DNA from: Curtobacterium sp. 458
GTDB lineage: Bacteria > Actinomycetota > Actinomycetes > Actinomycetales > Microbacteriaceae
Direction of reading: 5' to 3'
Assembly: GCF_030406605.1 (NCBI RefSeq)
Contig: NZ_CP129104.1
Location: 62,001-126,000, forward strand
DNA: 64,000 nt
Below the pieces are notes generated by a model, which saw only the letters and a program-made list of their open reading frames with translations, had not been told where the DNA came from and ran no database searches. A program made the translations under genes and the position numbers. Positions 7,981 through 18,100 of the stretch are shown in pieces (within the stretch, counting starts at the first letter, position 1; every line of letters begins with the position of its first letter).

Positions 7981-9610
7981 GGCCCACGTAGAACAGGCGT
8001 CGTTCCTCGTCGACCTCGGTGTCGGTGGTGGCGTGCGAGATCGGCAGGAGCCCCTCGGCGGCGCCGACGATCACCACGTGCGGCCACTCCAGCCCCTTCG
8101 AGGAGTGCAGGGTCGCGAGCGTCACGGCGTCGAGCTCCGGCTCGTGGTGCGTGGCCGCGCGGTCGACGAGGTCCTGGGTGAACTGCTGCATCGTCGTGCC
8201 GGCGGGGGCGTCCTCGGCCAGACCCATGATCGCCTGCAGCGCCTCCCACTGCTCGCGCACCGCGCCGGTCCCCTCCGGCGGTGTCGGCGTCCAACCGCTG
8301 ACCTGCAGCACGAGACCCACACGACGTGTCAGCTCGTCGTCGGTCTGCCGGACGGCCTCGCCCCGCATGTGGTGCACCGCGAGCTTCACCTCGGGTCGGT
8401 CGAAGAAGCGGGTGCCGCCCTGGACCCGGTACGGGATGCCCGCACGGCCGAGCGCCGACTCGAGTGCCGCCGACTGCGCGCCGACCCGGAAGAGCACCGC
8501 GACGTCACCGAAGGCCGCACCACCGGCGACGACGTCACCGATCGTCCGCGCGACGGTCTGCGCCTCGTCACCGTCGTGGACGCAGGCGACGACGGCCGGC
8601 TCCGGCCCGGGGGACGTGCTCTGGGCGACGAGGTCGAGCGCACCCGGCTGCCCGCGCATGAGCGTGTTGGCGGCGTGCACGACCTCGCGTGTCGAGCGGT
8701 AGTTCCGCTCGAGCCGCAGGACGGAACCACGCGGGAACTCCGACCCGAACCCGAGCAGGAACCCGCTCGACGCCCCCGCGAACGAGTAGATCGTCTGGCT
8801 CGCGTCGCCGACCACGCACACGTCGTCCCGGCCGCCGAGCCAGGCGCGGAGCAGTGCGTGCTGCACGGGCGAGACGTCCTGGTACTCGTCGACCACGAAG
8901 AAGCGGTACTGCTGCCGCACGTAGGACGCGACCCGGGGCTCCGACTCGACCATGCCGAGCGTCGCGAGCAGCACGTCCTCGAAGTCGAGCTGCCGACGGT
9001 CGTCCTTGAGCTGCTCGTAGGCGCGCATGAGGTCGACCACCCGCCGCGGGGTGGTGTCCCGCGGCATGGTGCGCTCGGCAGCGGCGGCCTCGTACTCGTC
9101 GAGCGTGAGCATCTGGACCTTGCGCCACTCGACCTCGGCGGCGAGGTCCCGCAGCACGGGGGTGTCGACGTGCAGTCCGACGGTGTCCGCGGCGTGCGCG
9201 ATCACCCGCCCCTTCTTGTCGACGAGCCGCGGGGCGTGGCCGCCGACGGTGTCCGGCCAGAAGTAGCTGAGCTGGGCCATCGCCGCCGAGTGGAACGTGC
9301 GTGCCTGTACCGTCCCGGCGCCGAGCGCTCGGAGTCGCGACCGGAGCTCGCCGGCGGCCCGGGTGGTGAAGGTCAGGGCGAGGACGTGGTTCGGCGAGTA
9401 GGTGCCGGTCGCGACGCCGTACGCGATCCGGTGCGTGATCGCCCGCGTCTTGCCGGTACCGGCACCGGCGAGCACCGCGACGGGGCCGAGCAGCGTCCGG
9501 GCGACGGTGCGCTGCTCCGGGTCGAGGGCGGCGAGCAGCTCGTCCGGCGACGGCGACGCCGGACCGACGGCTGGGGCGTTCGGAGCCCGGTCCGCGCCGA
9601 CTCCGCTCAC
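7844..9610 (-). CDS. UvrD2-like superfamily 1 DNA helicase, short form
   Basis: 588 residues. Walker A GAGTGKT is at 49-55 and VVDEYQD near 240. Later SF1A motifs are present (GDASQTIYSFAGA, LERNYRST, TLHSSKGLEW, EERRLFYVGLTRAR). It unwinds DNA 3'-5' with ATP in repair or recombination (family knowledge). Mycobacterial UvrD2 continues into a tetracysteine motif and an HRDC domain; here the protein ends about 40 residues after the last motor motif and has neither. I chose GTG at 9610 because it overlaps the nudC stop as GTGA, implying translational coupling; an in-frame GTG at 9637 is the alternative. Confidence 0.9.
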   Translation of the reverse strand: MSGVGADRAPNAPAVGPASPSPDELLAALDPEQRTVARTLLGPVAVLAGAGTGKTRAITHRIAYGVATGTYSPNHVLALTFTTRAAGELRSRLRALGAGTVQARTFHSAAMAQLSYFWPDTVGGHAPRLVDKKGRVIAHAADTVGLHVDTPVLRDLAAEVEWRKVQMLTLDEYEAAAAERTMPRDTTPRRVVDLMRAYEQLKDDRRQLDFEDVLLATLGMVESEPRVASYVRQQYRFFVVDEYQDVSPVQHALLRAWLGGRDDVCVVGDASQTIYSFAGASSGFLLGFGSEFPRGSVLRLERNYRSTREVVHAANTLMRGQPGALDLVAQSTSPGPEPAVVACVHDGDEAQTVARTIGDVVAGGAAFGDVAVLFRVGAQSAALESALGRAGIPYRVQGGTRFFDRPEVKLAVHHMRGEAVRQTDDELTRRVGLVLQVSGWTPTPPEGTGAVREQWEALQAIMGLAEDAPAGTTMQQFTQDLVDRAATHHEPELDAVTLATLHSSKGLEWPHVVIVGAAEGLLPISHATTDTEVDEERRLFYVGLTRARRSVTVTWSRQGSVRGGSRAPSRFLAALDTHSVDGAAPSGV

Positions 9611-10542
9611 GGCAGGTCCAGCGGCCCGCCGTACCACTCCTCGATGATGGCGCGGGCGATGGAGGTCCGACCGGGCAGCAGCAGGGTGTCACCGGCGCGC
9701 TCGCGGATCTCGTCGCGCGAGAACCACCGCACGTCGAGGATCTCCACGCCGTCCGGACGCGCCGTGGTCGGGTCGCCGTCGACCGCACGGGCGCGGAACC
9801 CGAGCATGAGGGACGCGGGGAACGGCCACGGCTGCGACCCGAGGTACTCGGGCTCCTCGACGCGGACGCCGGACTCCTCCCAGACCTCGCGGCGCACGGC
9901 GTCCTCGAGGGACTCCCCCGGTTCGACGAAACCCGCGAGCAGCGAGTAGCGGTCGGCGTCCCAGGCGGCGTTCGAGCCGAGCAGGATGCGGTCGTCCGCG
10001 TCCGTCACACCCACGATGATCGCCGCGTCGGTCCGCGGGAAGAGTTCGTGCCCCTCCGGGTCGCGGCGGACCCAGCCGCCCGTGGTGACCTCCGACGGGG
10101 ACCCGGTGCGGGGTGAGAAGCCGTGCACGGCGTGCCAGTTCGCCATCGCGACCGCCTCGACCGCGAGGCCCTGGTCCCGCGCGGACAGCTCGGTGCCGAA
10201 CATGCGCAGGCTCTCCCAGGCGTCCTCGTCCGGCTCGATCGTCCGTGCGGTGTCCGCGTCGACGAAGGCCGCGACGAACCGGGTGCCGGCCGGGGCATCG
10301 GCCGCGTCGGTGATCGCACGCCCGAGGTAGAGGGTCACGGTGTCCGCGGGGACGTCCGCCGCGGACACGAAGCGCAGCGTGCCGTCGGCGTTCCGGAGCA
10401 TCTCGGCTCCACGCAGCGGCAGGTACCGGGTCGAGGGGTCCTCGCGCAGGACACGGTCGAGGTCGGGCGTGGTGCGGAACTCGGCATCGCGGTCGAGTTC
10501 GTTCCGGGACAGCGGCAGTCTGGCGGCGAACTCGACGGTCAC
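9607..10542 (-). CDS. nudC: NAD+ diphosphatase (NudC family)
   Basis: 311 residues. The Nudix box GFVEPGESLEDAVRREVWEE (about 204-223) has the full GX5EX7REVXEE pattern. The NudC signature SQPWPFPASLM follows it. The enzyme hydrolyses NAD(H) to NMN(H) plus AMP, and in some bacteria removes NAD caps from RNA. The central zinc ribbon of NudC (usually CPRCG...CPxC) is present only as a relic: FSPRTGSPSE and RRDPEGHELFPRTD, with every Cys replaced. GAGGAG lies about 10 nt before the GTG start. The stop overlaps the UvrD2-like start by 4 nt, so the two are one operon, the same pairing as in mycobacteria. Confidence 0.93.
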   Translation of the reverse strand: MTVEFAARLPLSRNELDRDAEFRTTPDLDRVLREDPSTRYLPLRGAEMLRNADGTLRFVSAADVPADTVTLYLGRAITDAADAPAGTRFVAAFVDADTARTIEPDEDAWESLRMFGTELSARDQGLAVEAVAMANWHAVHGFSPRTGSPSEVTTGGWVRRDPEGHELFPRTDAAIIVGVTDADDRILLGSNAAWDADRYSLLAGFVEPGESLEDAVRREVWEESGVRVEEPEYLGSQPWPFPASLMLGFRARAVDGDPTTARPDGVEILDVRWFSRDEIRERAGDTLLLPGRTSIARAIIEEWYGGPLDLP

Positions 10543-10637
10543 GGCGGAGGGCTCCTCAGATCAGCGGCTTCGGCCGGGAGCGCCCGGGTCAGCGTGGCGC
10601 GCCCGGATGGCGACGACACGGACCTACCCTGATGGGC

Positions 10638-11636
10638 ATGGCGGGATCCCAGTTCACTCTAGCCGCGTTGGCGACGACGGCCGTGCCCGGGCTCGTCGTC
10701 ACGGGCACGCGCACGCTCGGCTCGGCGGCGTCCGGGGACTACGAGTCGGCGGTCCTCCGCGACGCCGACGGCACCGCGCTCGCGATCCGCCGACCACGCA
10801 ACCAGCGCGCCGAGGCGCGGCAGTCCGCCGACCTCGTCGCGATCCGTGCGCTGAGCGCCGGGATCCGCACGCGCCTCCCGTTCGCGGTGGCCGAGTACCG
10901 CGGCCAGGCGCCGATCGGGTCGACCCGCGCCATCGTGACCACCTACGTGCCCGGCACGCACCCGACGCTGCGGTCGCTCGCGGACCGGCCCGACCTCGCC
11001 ACCTCCGTCGGCCGCGCCGTCGCCGCCGTCCACCAGCTCCCCACGAGCTTCGTCACCGACGCCGGCCTGCCGTCGCTCACCCCCTTCGAGGTGCTGCGCT
11101 CCGCGGTCTCGGTGATGGACCGTGCGGTCGCCACGAAGCTCGTCCCGGCGGCGCTCAAGGAGCGCTGGGAGGGCGCGGCCCGCGACCAGCAGCTCTGGCA
11201 GTTCACGCCGACCGTCGTGCACGGCTCGTTCGGCACCGAGTCGGTGCTCGTCGAGGGCGACGCCGTGTCGGGTGTCCTCGGGTGGGGCGAGCTGCGGCTC
11301 GGCGACCCGGCGAAGGACCTCGCGTGGGTGCTCGCCGGTCGCGCGGAGGCGTTCGACACCGTCCTCAGCGCGTACGAGGCGAACGGTGGCGGCCGGGACC
11401 GCCAGCTCGCGCAGCGCGCTCGCGTGCACCACGAGCTCGAGACTGCGCAGTGGCTGCTGCACGGCGTGCAGGTCAAGAGCACCGAGGTCGTCGACGACGC
11501 GGTCGCGATGATGCATCGGCTGGTCGACGCGGTGCACGCACCGAGCGCGGCACCGCTGCAGTCGGTCTCGCCGGAGACGATGGAGATCGGCGAGGTCGAG
11601 CAGCTGCTGTCGTCGACCGAGCGTCGACACGGCTGA
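10638..11636 (+). CDS. Aminoglycoside phosphotransferase-fold protein, likely catalytically degenerate
   Basis: 332 residues with the APH/macrolide-kinase layout: an N-lobe with AIRRPRNQRAEARQSADL (Lys/Glu region), a hinge VTTYVPGTHP, and a C-lobe. The catalytic loop normally HGDxxxxN reads HGSFGTES near residue 195, and the metal-binding DWG reads GWGELRLGDPAKDLA near 215. Both catalytic/metal Asp residues are therefore replaced, so phosphotransfer is doubtful. TACCCT at 10625-10630 lies 7 nt before the ATG at 10638, which makes this the likely leaderless start rather than the ATG at 10632. Divergent from nudC. It is not a resistance gene on this evidence. Confidence 0.8.
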   Translation: MAGSQFTLAALATTAVPGLVVTGTRTLGSAASGDYESAVLRDADGTALAIRRPRNQRAEARQSADLVAIRALSAGIRTRLPFAVAEYRGQAPIGSTRAIVTTYVPGTHPTLRSLADRPDLATSVGRAVAAVHQLPTSFVTDAGLPSLTPFEVLRSAVSVMDRAVATKLVPAALKERWEGAARDQQLWQFTPTVVHGSFGTESVLVEGDAVSGVLGWGELRLGDPAKDLAWVLAGRAEAFDTVLSAYEANGGGRDRQLAQRARVHHELETAQWLLHGVQVKSTEVVDDAVAMMHRLVDAVHAPSAAPLQSVSPETMEIGEVEQLLSSTERRHG

Positions 11637-11794
11637 CGCCACCGGTCGCGACTCCCCGCTCAACTCCGCCGGGCGGTCACGAACCGTCGCCGCGGACGCC
11701 CGGAACCGACGGGTCGTGACCACTCGCCACTCTGCACGCGGGGTGTCATGACCGGGGCTGGCGCGGGTGCCCGGCTTCCGCCGGGTGGTCGACG

Positions 11795-11849
11795 CGACCG
11801 CCTGGAGGCCCGGTGCCGGTCTGCGAGACGGGCACCGGGCCTCCAGGCG
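11795..11849. terminator. Large palindrome (21-bp arms), GGAGGC family
   Basis: ACCGCCTGGAGGCCCGGTGC(C) at 795-815 of this kilobase pairs perfectly with its complement at 11829-11849 around a 13-nt loop. It lies between the convergent kinase-fold gene (stop 11636) and adnB (stop 11916), so it can terminate both. The rest of the 280-bp gap (11637-11915) shows nothing else I can support. Confidence 0.75.
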
Positions 11850-11915
11850 GTGCTGACAGACGCCGGGGTACCGACCCGTGCGCCGGTTCGGGTCGGCCTG
11901 CGCCGAGGGGCGGGG

Positions 11916-14900
11916 TCAGCCGATCGCGTCCTGCCACGCCCGCTCGAGACCGGCGCGGTCGAGGAGTCCGGTCGGTCGCACCTCGAGGTCGTCGGCCACG
12001 AAGTAGAACACCGCATCGACCTCGGCGAGCGGCCGCCCCGTGAACTCCGCGTAGGCGACGCGGTACAGCGCGAGCTGCAACTGCCGCTTCGCGAGGTCGT
12101 CGCGTCCGCTCGGCGCCTTGCCGGTCTTCCAGTCGACGACCTCCGCCCGCCCGTCGATCTCGTACACGGCGTCGAGCTTGCAGATCACGCTGTGCCCGAG
12201 GAACGGGATGTGGATCTCGCGCTCGACCTCGACCGGCGTCAGCTCAGCCCACCGCGAGCGCGCGAAGGTCTCCTGGAACGCCGCGAGCCGCCGGGCGTCG
12301 TCGTCGGTGACGGGTGCCGTCGCCGAGGCGTCCGGTAGGTCGTCCGTGTCGAGATCCGCCTCGCCTTCCCACAGGTCGAGCGTCTCCAGCGAGCCGCCCG
12401 CGCGCGCACGCTGCTCGACCCACTGGTGGAACAGCGTGCCGAGCCGGGTCGCGCGGTAGGGCCGCTCCGGCATGGGGCGTCGGAGCCGCTCGGCGACCCG
12501 GTCCGGCTCGGACAGGTAGTCCTTGAACCCGGAGGCGGGCACGCGGTGCGGCACCACCACGGCGTGCCGGGCGCTGCGGACCGCGGCCCGCTCGGCGAGC
12601 AGCAGGTCGATGTCCGCGGCGAACCGGCCGGCGGCACCGGGGTTCGCGTTCCGGACACGGTCGGCCGCGGCGTGCACCCGCGCCGCCCGCTGGCCGAACG
12701 GCACGTGCGGCCACGACTGGGTCGCACCGGACTCGCCCAGCGGGTCGTGTTCGTGGTGCGACTGCTCCGGAACGGCATCGGCCGCGATCACCCCGGCGTC
12801 CCGGAGGTCGACGAGGTACCGGCTCGGCGCGGTCGGCTTCACACCGCCGGACCAGAACGAGCCGGACACGAGCAGGTCGTGCTTCGCCCGGGTGAGCGCC
12901 ACGTAGGTGAGGCGTCGCTCTTCGTCCTCGTTGCGGACCTGCATCTCGGCCTTGAACGCCTCGATCGCGTCGCGGACGTCCTTCTGGGTCTCCCGCCCGC
13001 GCCACGCCAACCGGGGCAGCTCGTCGGCGTCACCGCGGAACTCGTACGGCAGCCGGCCGAAGCCGATCCAACCCGAGGAGCCCTCCTGCGGCCGCGCGGG
13101 GAGGCCCCCCTCGACCATGCGCGGCACCGCGACGGCGTCCCACTCGAGGCCCTTCGACCCGTGGATCGTCAGGATCTGGACCGTCCCGGCCTCGGGTTCC
13201 TCCGACCGCGGTCCCATGTCGTCCCGTCGGGCGGCGGCGTCGATCCAGCCGAGGAACGCACCGAGGTCGGCACGGTCGTCGGTGGTGACGAAGCCGGCGA
13301 GCTCGTCGAGGAAGGCGTCGAGGAACGCCTGGCTGCCCTGCTCGTGGGCGGCGACCTCGACGTCGAGCCGCATCTCCTGCACGACGAGGGTCACGAAGTC
13401 GACGAGGTCCCCACGAGCACGCTGCCGCAGGGCCTGGAGCTGCTGACCGAGCGCGCGCATGCGTGACCGTCCGGCCGGCGAGATCCGGTCGAGGGCCCCG
13501 TGCTCGTCGGGCACGGTCGCCACGAAGTCGAGCGCGTCGACGACCGAGCCGTGCTCCCCCGCGGCGACCGACGCCCGGAACGCCGCGGTCAGGTCGTCGT
13601 CGAGCCGCTGCTGGGTGTGGTCGCGTCCGAACAGCCACTTCGCGAGGTCGTGCAGTGCGGCGATGTCCGCGGCGCCGACCCGCCACCGAGCACCCGCGAG
13701 CAACCGGATGAGGTCGTTGCCGGCCGCCGGGTCGTGCAGCACCCGGAGACACGCGACGAGGTCCACGATCTCCGGACGCTGCAGCAGCCCGCCGGTGCCG
13801 AGCACGTGGAACGGCACCCCGAGCTCGTCGAGCGCCCCGGTGAAGGCCGCGAGGTCCTTCCGGGCCCGGAGCAGCAGCGCCATCGACGCACGGGGATCCC
13901 GCCGCCGATGAGCACGGAACCACTGCGCCACCGACGCGGCTTCCTCCGGCAGGGTCTCGGCGAAGACGACCTCGACCGAACCGTCGTCGGCACCGGGTCG
14001 CGGGGAGAGCCGCTCGACCGCGACGTCCGAGGCCTCGGACAGCGGCGACACGACGGCGTTCGCGGCCGCGAGGACGTCGACCGGGTTGCGCCAGCTCGTC
14101 GACAGCGGGAAGGTCACCGGGGTCGGCTGGTCGTCACCGCCGAAGTCACGCGGGAACCGGCCGAGGTTCGCCGCGCTCGCGCCCCGGAAGCCGTAGATCG
14201 ACTGGTGCGGGTCACCGACCGCCATCACCGGGTGCCCCCGGAACAGTCGTGCGAGGAACCGGGTCTGGACGACGGACGTGTCCTGGTACTCGTCGAGGAG
14301 CACCACGCCGAACCGGCTCCTGAGGTCGTCGACCACGCGGGGCGCCGACTCGGCCGCGGCGAGCGCCAGGGCGATCTGGTCGGAGAACTCGACGAACCCC
14401 CGGTCGACCTTCTGCCGACGGAACCGCTCGACGAGGTCGGCGAGGGGCTCCAGACCGCCGACCGCCGCCACGGCCTTCGCGACGTCGGCGTAGGGCTTGC
14501 CACGGTTGCCCGGCAGTTCCAGGACCTCCGCGAACTCGATCGCGAACCGCCGCAGCTGCTCGGGTTCGACGAGGTGCTCGGACGCTGCTCCGGCGAGGGC
14601 GACGACGGCCGCCGTGACGGTGTCGACGTCGCGGTCCAGGCCGGCGAGCCGGTCGTCCCGGGCGTCGACCACGACCCGGCGGGCGAGCTGCCAGGCGGAG
14701 GGCTCGGTGAGGACCTGCGACTCGCCGTCCCGGCCGACCAGGAGTGCGTTCTCGCGGAACACCGAGTTGGCGAAGGCGTTGTAGGTCGACACGGTCGGGG
14801 CCTCGAACGCGTCACCAGGGGTGATCAGGCCGACGTCCTCGAGGGCCCGGATGCGGTCGTTGATGCGTACCGAGAGCTCGCCCGCGGCCTTGCGGGTGAA

Positions 14901-15131
14901 GGTCAGGCCGAGGACCTCGTCGGGGCGGACCAGCCCGTTGGCGAGGAGCCACACGACCCGGGACGCCATGGTCTCGGTCTTGCCGCTGCCGGCCCCGGCG
15001 ACGACGAGGGCGGGGGCGAGCGGCGACTCGATGACGGCGCGCTGCTGGGCGGTGGGACGGGGACGGCCGAGGGCGTCGGCGATCTCGTCGGCGCTGCGTG
15101 CGACAGCGACGGCGACCTGTTCCGTGCTCAC
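11916..15131 (-). CDS. adnB: AdnB-type helicase-nuclease subunit (double-strand-break resection)
   Basis: 1071 residues. N-terminal UvrD-like motor: Walker A GAGSGKT near 44, LLDEYQDTS near 280, TIHGSKGLEWD and ALTRAKHDL later. The C-terminal RecB-type PD-(D/E)XK nuclease has KLDAVYEIDGRAEVVDWKTG near residue 1000 and RQLQLALYR after it. AdnAB is the mycobacterial heterodimer that resects DNA ends; position and domain order match Rv3201c. GTG at 15131 is the start: GGGGAGG is 7 nt upstream, and the codon overlaps the adnA stop (GTGA). Co-transcription with adnA fits equimolar assembly. Confidence 0.9.
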   Translation of the reverse strand: MSTEQVAVAVARSADEIADALGRPRPTAQQRAVIESPLAPALVVAGAGSGKTETMASRVVWLLANGLVRPDEVLGLTFTRKAAGELSVRINDRIRALEDVGLITPGDAFEAPTVSTYNAFANSVFRENALLVGRDGESQVLTEPSAWQLARRVVVDARDDRLAGLDRDVDTVTAAVVALAGAASEHLVEPEQLRRFAIEFAEVLELPGNRGKPYADVAKAVAAVGGLEPLADLVERFRRQKVDRGFVEFSDQIALALAAAESAPRVVDDLRSRFGVVLLDEYQDTSVVQTRFLARLFRGHPVMAVGDPHQSIYGFRGASAANLGRFPRDFGGDDQPTPVTFPLSTSWRNPVDVLAAANAVVSPLSEASDVAVERLSPRPGADDGSVEVVFAETLPEEAASVAQWFRAHRRRDPRASMALLLRARKDLAAFTGALDELGVPFHVLGTGGLLQRPEIVDLVACLRVLHDPAAGNDLIRLLAGARWRVGAADIAALHDLAKWLFGRDHTQQRLDDDLTAAFRASVAAGEHGSVVDALDFVATVPDEHGALDRISPAGRSRMRALGQQLQALRQRARGDLVDFVTLVVQEMRLDVEVAAHEQGSQAFLDAFLDELAGFVTTDDRADLGAFLGWIDAAARRDDMGPRSEEPEAGTVQILTIHGSKGLEWDAVAVPRMVEGGLPARPQEGSSGWIGFGRLPYEFRGDADELPRLAWRGRETQKDVRDAIEAFKAEMQVRNEDEERRLTYVALTRAKHDLLVSGSFWSGGVKPTAPSRYLVDLRDAGVIAADAVPEQSHHEHDPLGESGATQSWPHVPFGQRAARVHAAADRVRNANPGAAGRFAADIDLLLAERAAVRSARHAVVVPHRVPASGFKDYLSEPDRVAERLRRPMPERPYRATRLGTLFHQWVEQRARAGGSLETLDLWEGEADLDTDDLPDASATAPVTDDDARRLAAFQETFARSRWAELTPVEVEREIHIPFLGHSVICKLDAVYEIDGRAEVVDWKTGKAPSGRDDLAKRQLQLALYRVAYAEFTGRPLAEVDAVFYFVADDLEVRPTGLLDRAGLERAWQDAIG

Positions 15132-18100
15132 CAGGTGACCTCCCCGACCACGTGGATCCGGCACTCGGCGCCGGTCCGGGACTGCTCGCAGTGGTCGTCC
15201 ACGTTCGCGAGGAACGTCCGACCGGCCATCCCGCGGGCGACCCCGTGCAGGCGCTCCCGGTAGGCCTCACGCGCGTCGGGGTCGAACGCGTGCTGCGTCC
15301 GCTCCGAGTACGCGTGGGTGCTCCGGGCGTTCTGCACGAACACCAGCCGGGCGTCCGCCATCGGCGCACCCGCCGGGACGCCCTCGACGGCGCCGTCCTC
15401 GACCGCGAGCTGGTACGCGCCGAGCTGCGGGTGCTCCGGCATGTCGTTCTTCTCGCTGGGCATCGACCGACCGGTCTTGAGGTCGACCACGCTGATGCGT
15501 CCGTCGGCGTCGACCTCGATGCGGTCGATGCTGCCGCGCATCCGTGCCGGGCCGGTCACGAGGGAGAACGCGGTCTCGGCACCGAGGAGGCGCCGGCCGG
15601 CCGCGGCGAAGGTGCGGAGGTAGTCGCTCAGCCCCTCGATCATCCGGCGGGTGCGGGCGCGCTCGCGGTCGGCGATCCACGGGGACTCGAAGGTGAGCTC
15701 GCCCCAGCGGGACTCGACGTGCGCCCAGAGGGACTCGACGTCGACGCTCGTGGCGTGCTCCATGGCGTCGTGGACGATCGTGCCGATGCCCATCGCCGGG
15801 CTCGGGGCGCCGCCGCCGAACGTCTGCACGAACCAGTGCACCGGGCACTCCTCGAACGTGCCGATGCGCGACGGCGAGACGCTCACGGTCGGCGCGACCA
15901 CCGGTCCGCCCTCGTACTCCGGCGCCGGCTCGGCGTCGAGGTCGACGAGCGGTGCGTCGGTCGTCGGTTCCGCCGTGCCGTACCAGTCGTCCGGGTCGGC
16001 GCCGGGGACCTCGGCCTCGGCCAGACGGGCGAGCGCGGACGCGGCTTCCGGGTCACCAGAGGCCACGACCCGTCGTCGGAGCGAACCGGCGAGACCGCGC
16101 AGCGACAGCGGGTGCACGGTCGCGGCGCGGTCCGGCGGCTCCGGGACGAGGCGGACGAACGGCGACGGGGACTCGTCGTCGTTCGCGACCGTGCCGATCA
16201 CCACCTGGGTCGTCGCCCGGGACACCGCGCGGGCGAAGAGGCGGAGCTCGTCGGCGATCACCGCGGCGCGGTCGTCCACGGCCGAGCGCTCGGTGCCCTC
16301 GGCCGCGCGGACCATGCCGTCGGGGTCGAGCAGGCTGCCGCGCACCCGGGTGTTCGGCCACACGCCGTCCTGCAGCCCGAGGACCACCACCACGTCGCAC
16401 TCGAGGCCGACGGTCGCCGACGGGGTGAGCACGCGCACCCGGCCGGCGGTCCGGTCGGGTCCGATGGAGTCCTCCGGGAGGTCCGCGTCGAGCAGGTCGT
16501 CGACGAACACCCGCGCTGGCGCGTCCGGCGTGCGCTCGACGAACCGCTTCGCTGCGGTGAAGAGCCCGACCACGGCGTCGAGGTGCCGGTCGGCCTCCCC
16601 CGCGCCCACGCCGCCGGCCTCGGACTGCGACCGCCAGACCTCCGCGAGACCGCTGCGCTCCCAGAGCCCCCAGAGGATCTCCTCGATGCTGGCGTCCGCC
16701 TCGGCGTCGGCGCGGGCCTGCACGAGGCTCTTCGCCAGCCGGGTGGCCCGCCGCGCGAACCCGGCGTCGATCGTCGCGAGGCGTTCCGGAGCGCCGAGCG
16801 CCTCGACGAGGAGCTCGTCGGCGGTGCGCGTGCCGTCACCCGCCAGTTCCTCGCGGCGGAGGGCGAGCCGCAGCCGCCGCATCGCGAGGGTGTCGAGGCC
16901 GCCGAGCGGCCCGGTCGCGAACGCGGTGGCGAGGTCCGCGTCGAGCGGGAGCACCCCGAGGGCGACGGCCGCCGCGTCGAGGAGTGACCGCGCTGCCGAG
17001 TCGTCGCGGACCCGCACGGGCGCTGCCCCCGCGGTCGCGGGCACCTCGGCCACGGACAGGGCCCGGACGAGCTCGGGGATCGCGGCGCCGCTGCGGGTCA
17101 CGACGACCATCCGGTGCCAGGGCACGCCGTCGAGGAGCCGGTGCTCGCGGAGTCGCCGGGCGATCGCGACGACGAGCGCCGCACGGCTCGCGCCCTGCAC
17201 GTGCACGACCGCGTCGGACCGGGCGTCGGCGACCGTGGCGACCGCGGAGCGCTGCCGACCGGCCGCCGCCGCGCCGATCCGTGCGGTGATGCCGGTGACG
17301 AGGGCCCGGACCGGTGCGGCGTGCCGGTGGACCGTCCCGAGGACGACCTGCTCGACGTCGGCGACGCCGAGCCGTGCGCCGAGCCGACCGAGCACGTCCG
17401 GCACGGCGCCGCGGAACGCGGACGCCGCGATGTCCGGGTCGCCGAAGGCCACGACCTGCACGCCCGAGCGGGCCAGCGCTCCGAGCAGCGCGATCTCGCC
17501 CTCGACGAGCTCCTGCGTGTCGTCGACCACGACGGTCCGGAGTGCGGCGACCGCCGGCGGGACCTGCCCGCGGAGGACGGCGGCGGTGGCGTACGCGACG
17601 AGCTCGGCGGCGTCGAGGCTGGTCGCGCGGAAGGCCGAGAGCGCGGCGCGGTACCCGTCGACGAAGTCCCCGACCGCGCGCCACTCCGGGTGGCCGGTCT
17701 CGTCGCCGAGTTCGCGCATCTCGTCCGGCTCGATCCCCGCGGCGACGGCGCGCATCATCACGTCGCGCAGTGCCGTGCGGAACCCGACGCGTTCGCGGAC
17801 CACGGCCGTGATCGGCTCCGGCCAGTCCGGGCCCGTGCCGTCGGACTCGTGCCCGGCGAGGAGGTCGGCGATGATCCGGTCCTGCTCGCCGCCGGTGAGG
17901 AGCGTCGGGACCTCCTGCCCCTGTGCGACGGCGGCGTGCGTGACGACCTGGAACGCGAGGGAGTTCACCGTGCGGGCGAGGGCCCCGGGGACCACGCGGT
18001 CCACCGCGGTCGCCAGGCGGTCGCGCAGGGCCGTCGCGGCGGTGCGCGCCGAGGTGAGCGCGAGGACCGTGGCGTACCCGTCCGAGGAGATCGCGTCCGC

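Noticed and set aside
10638..11636. Macrolide or aminoglycoside resistance kinase
   Set aside because: The fold matches but both catalytic aspartates are replaced, and the context is housekeeping.
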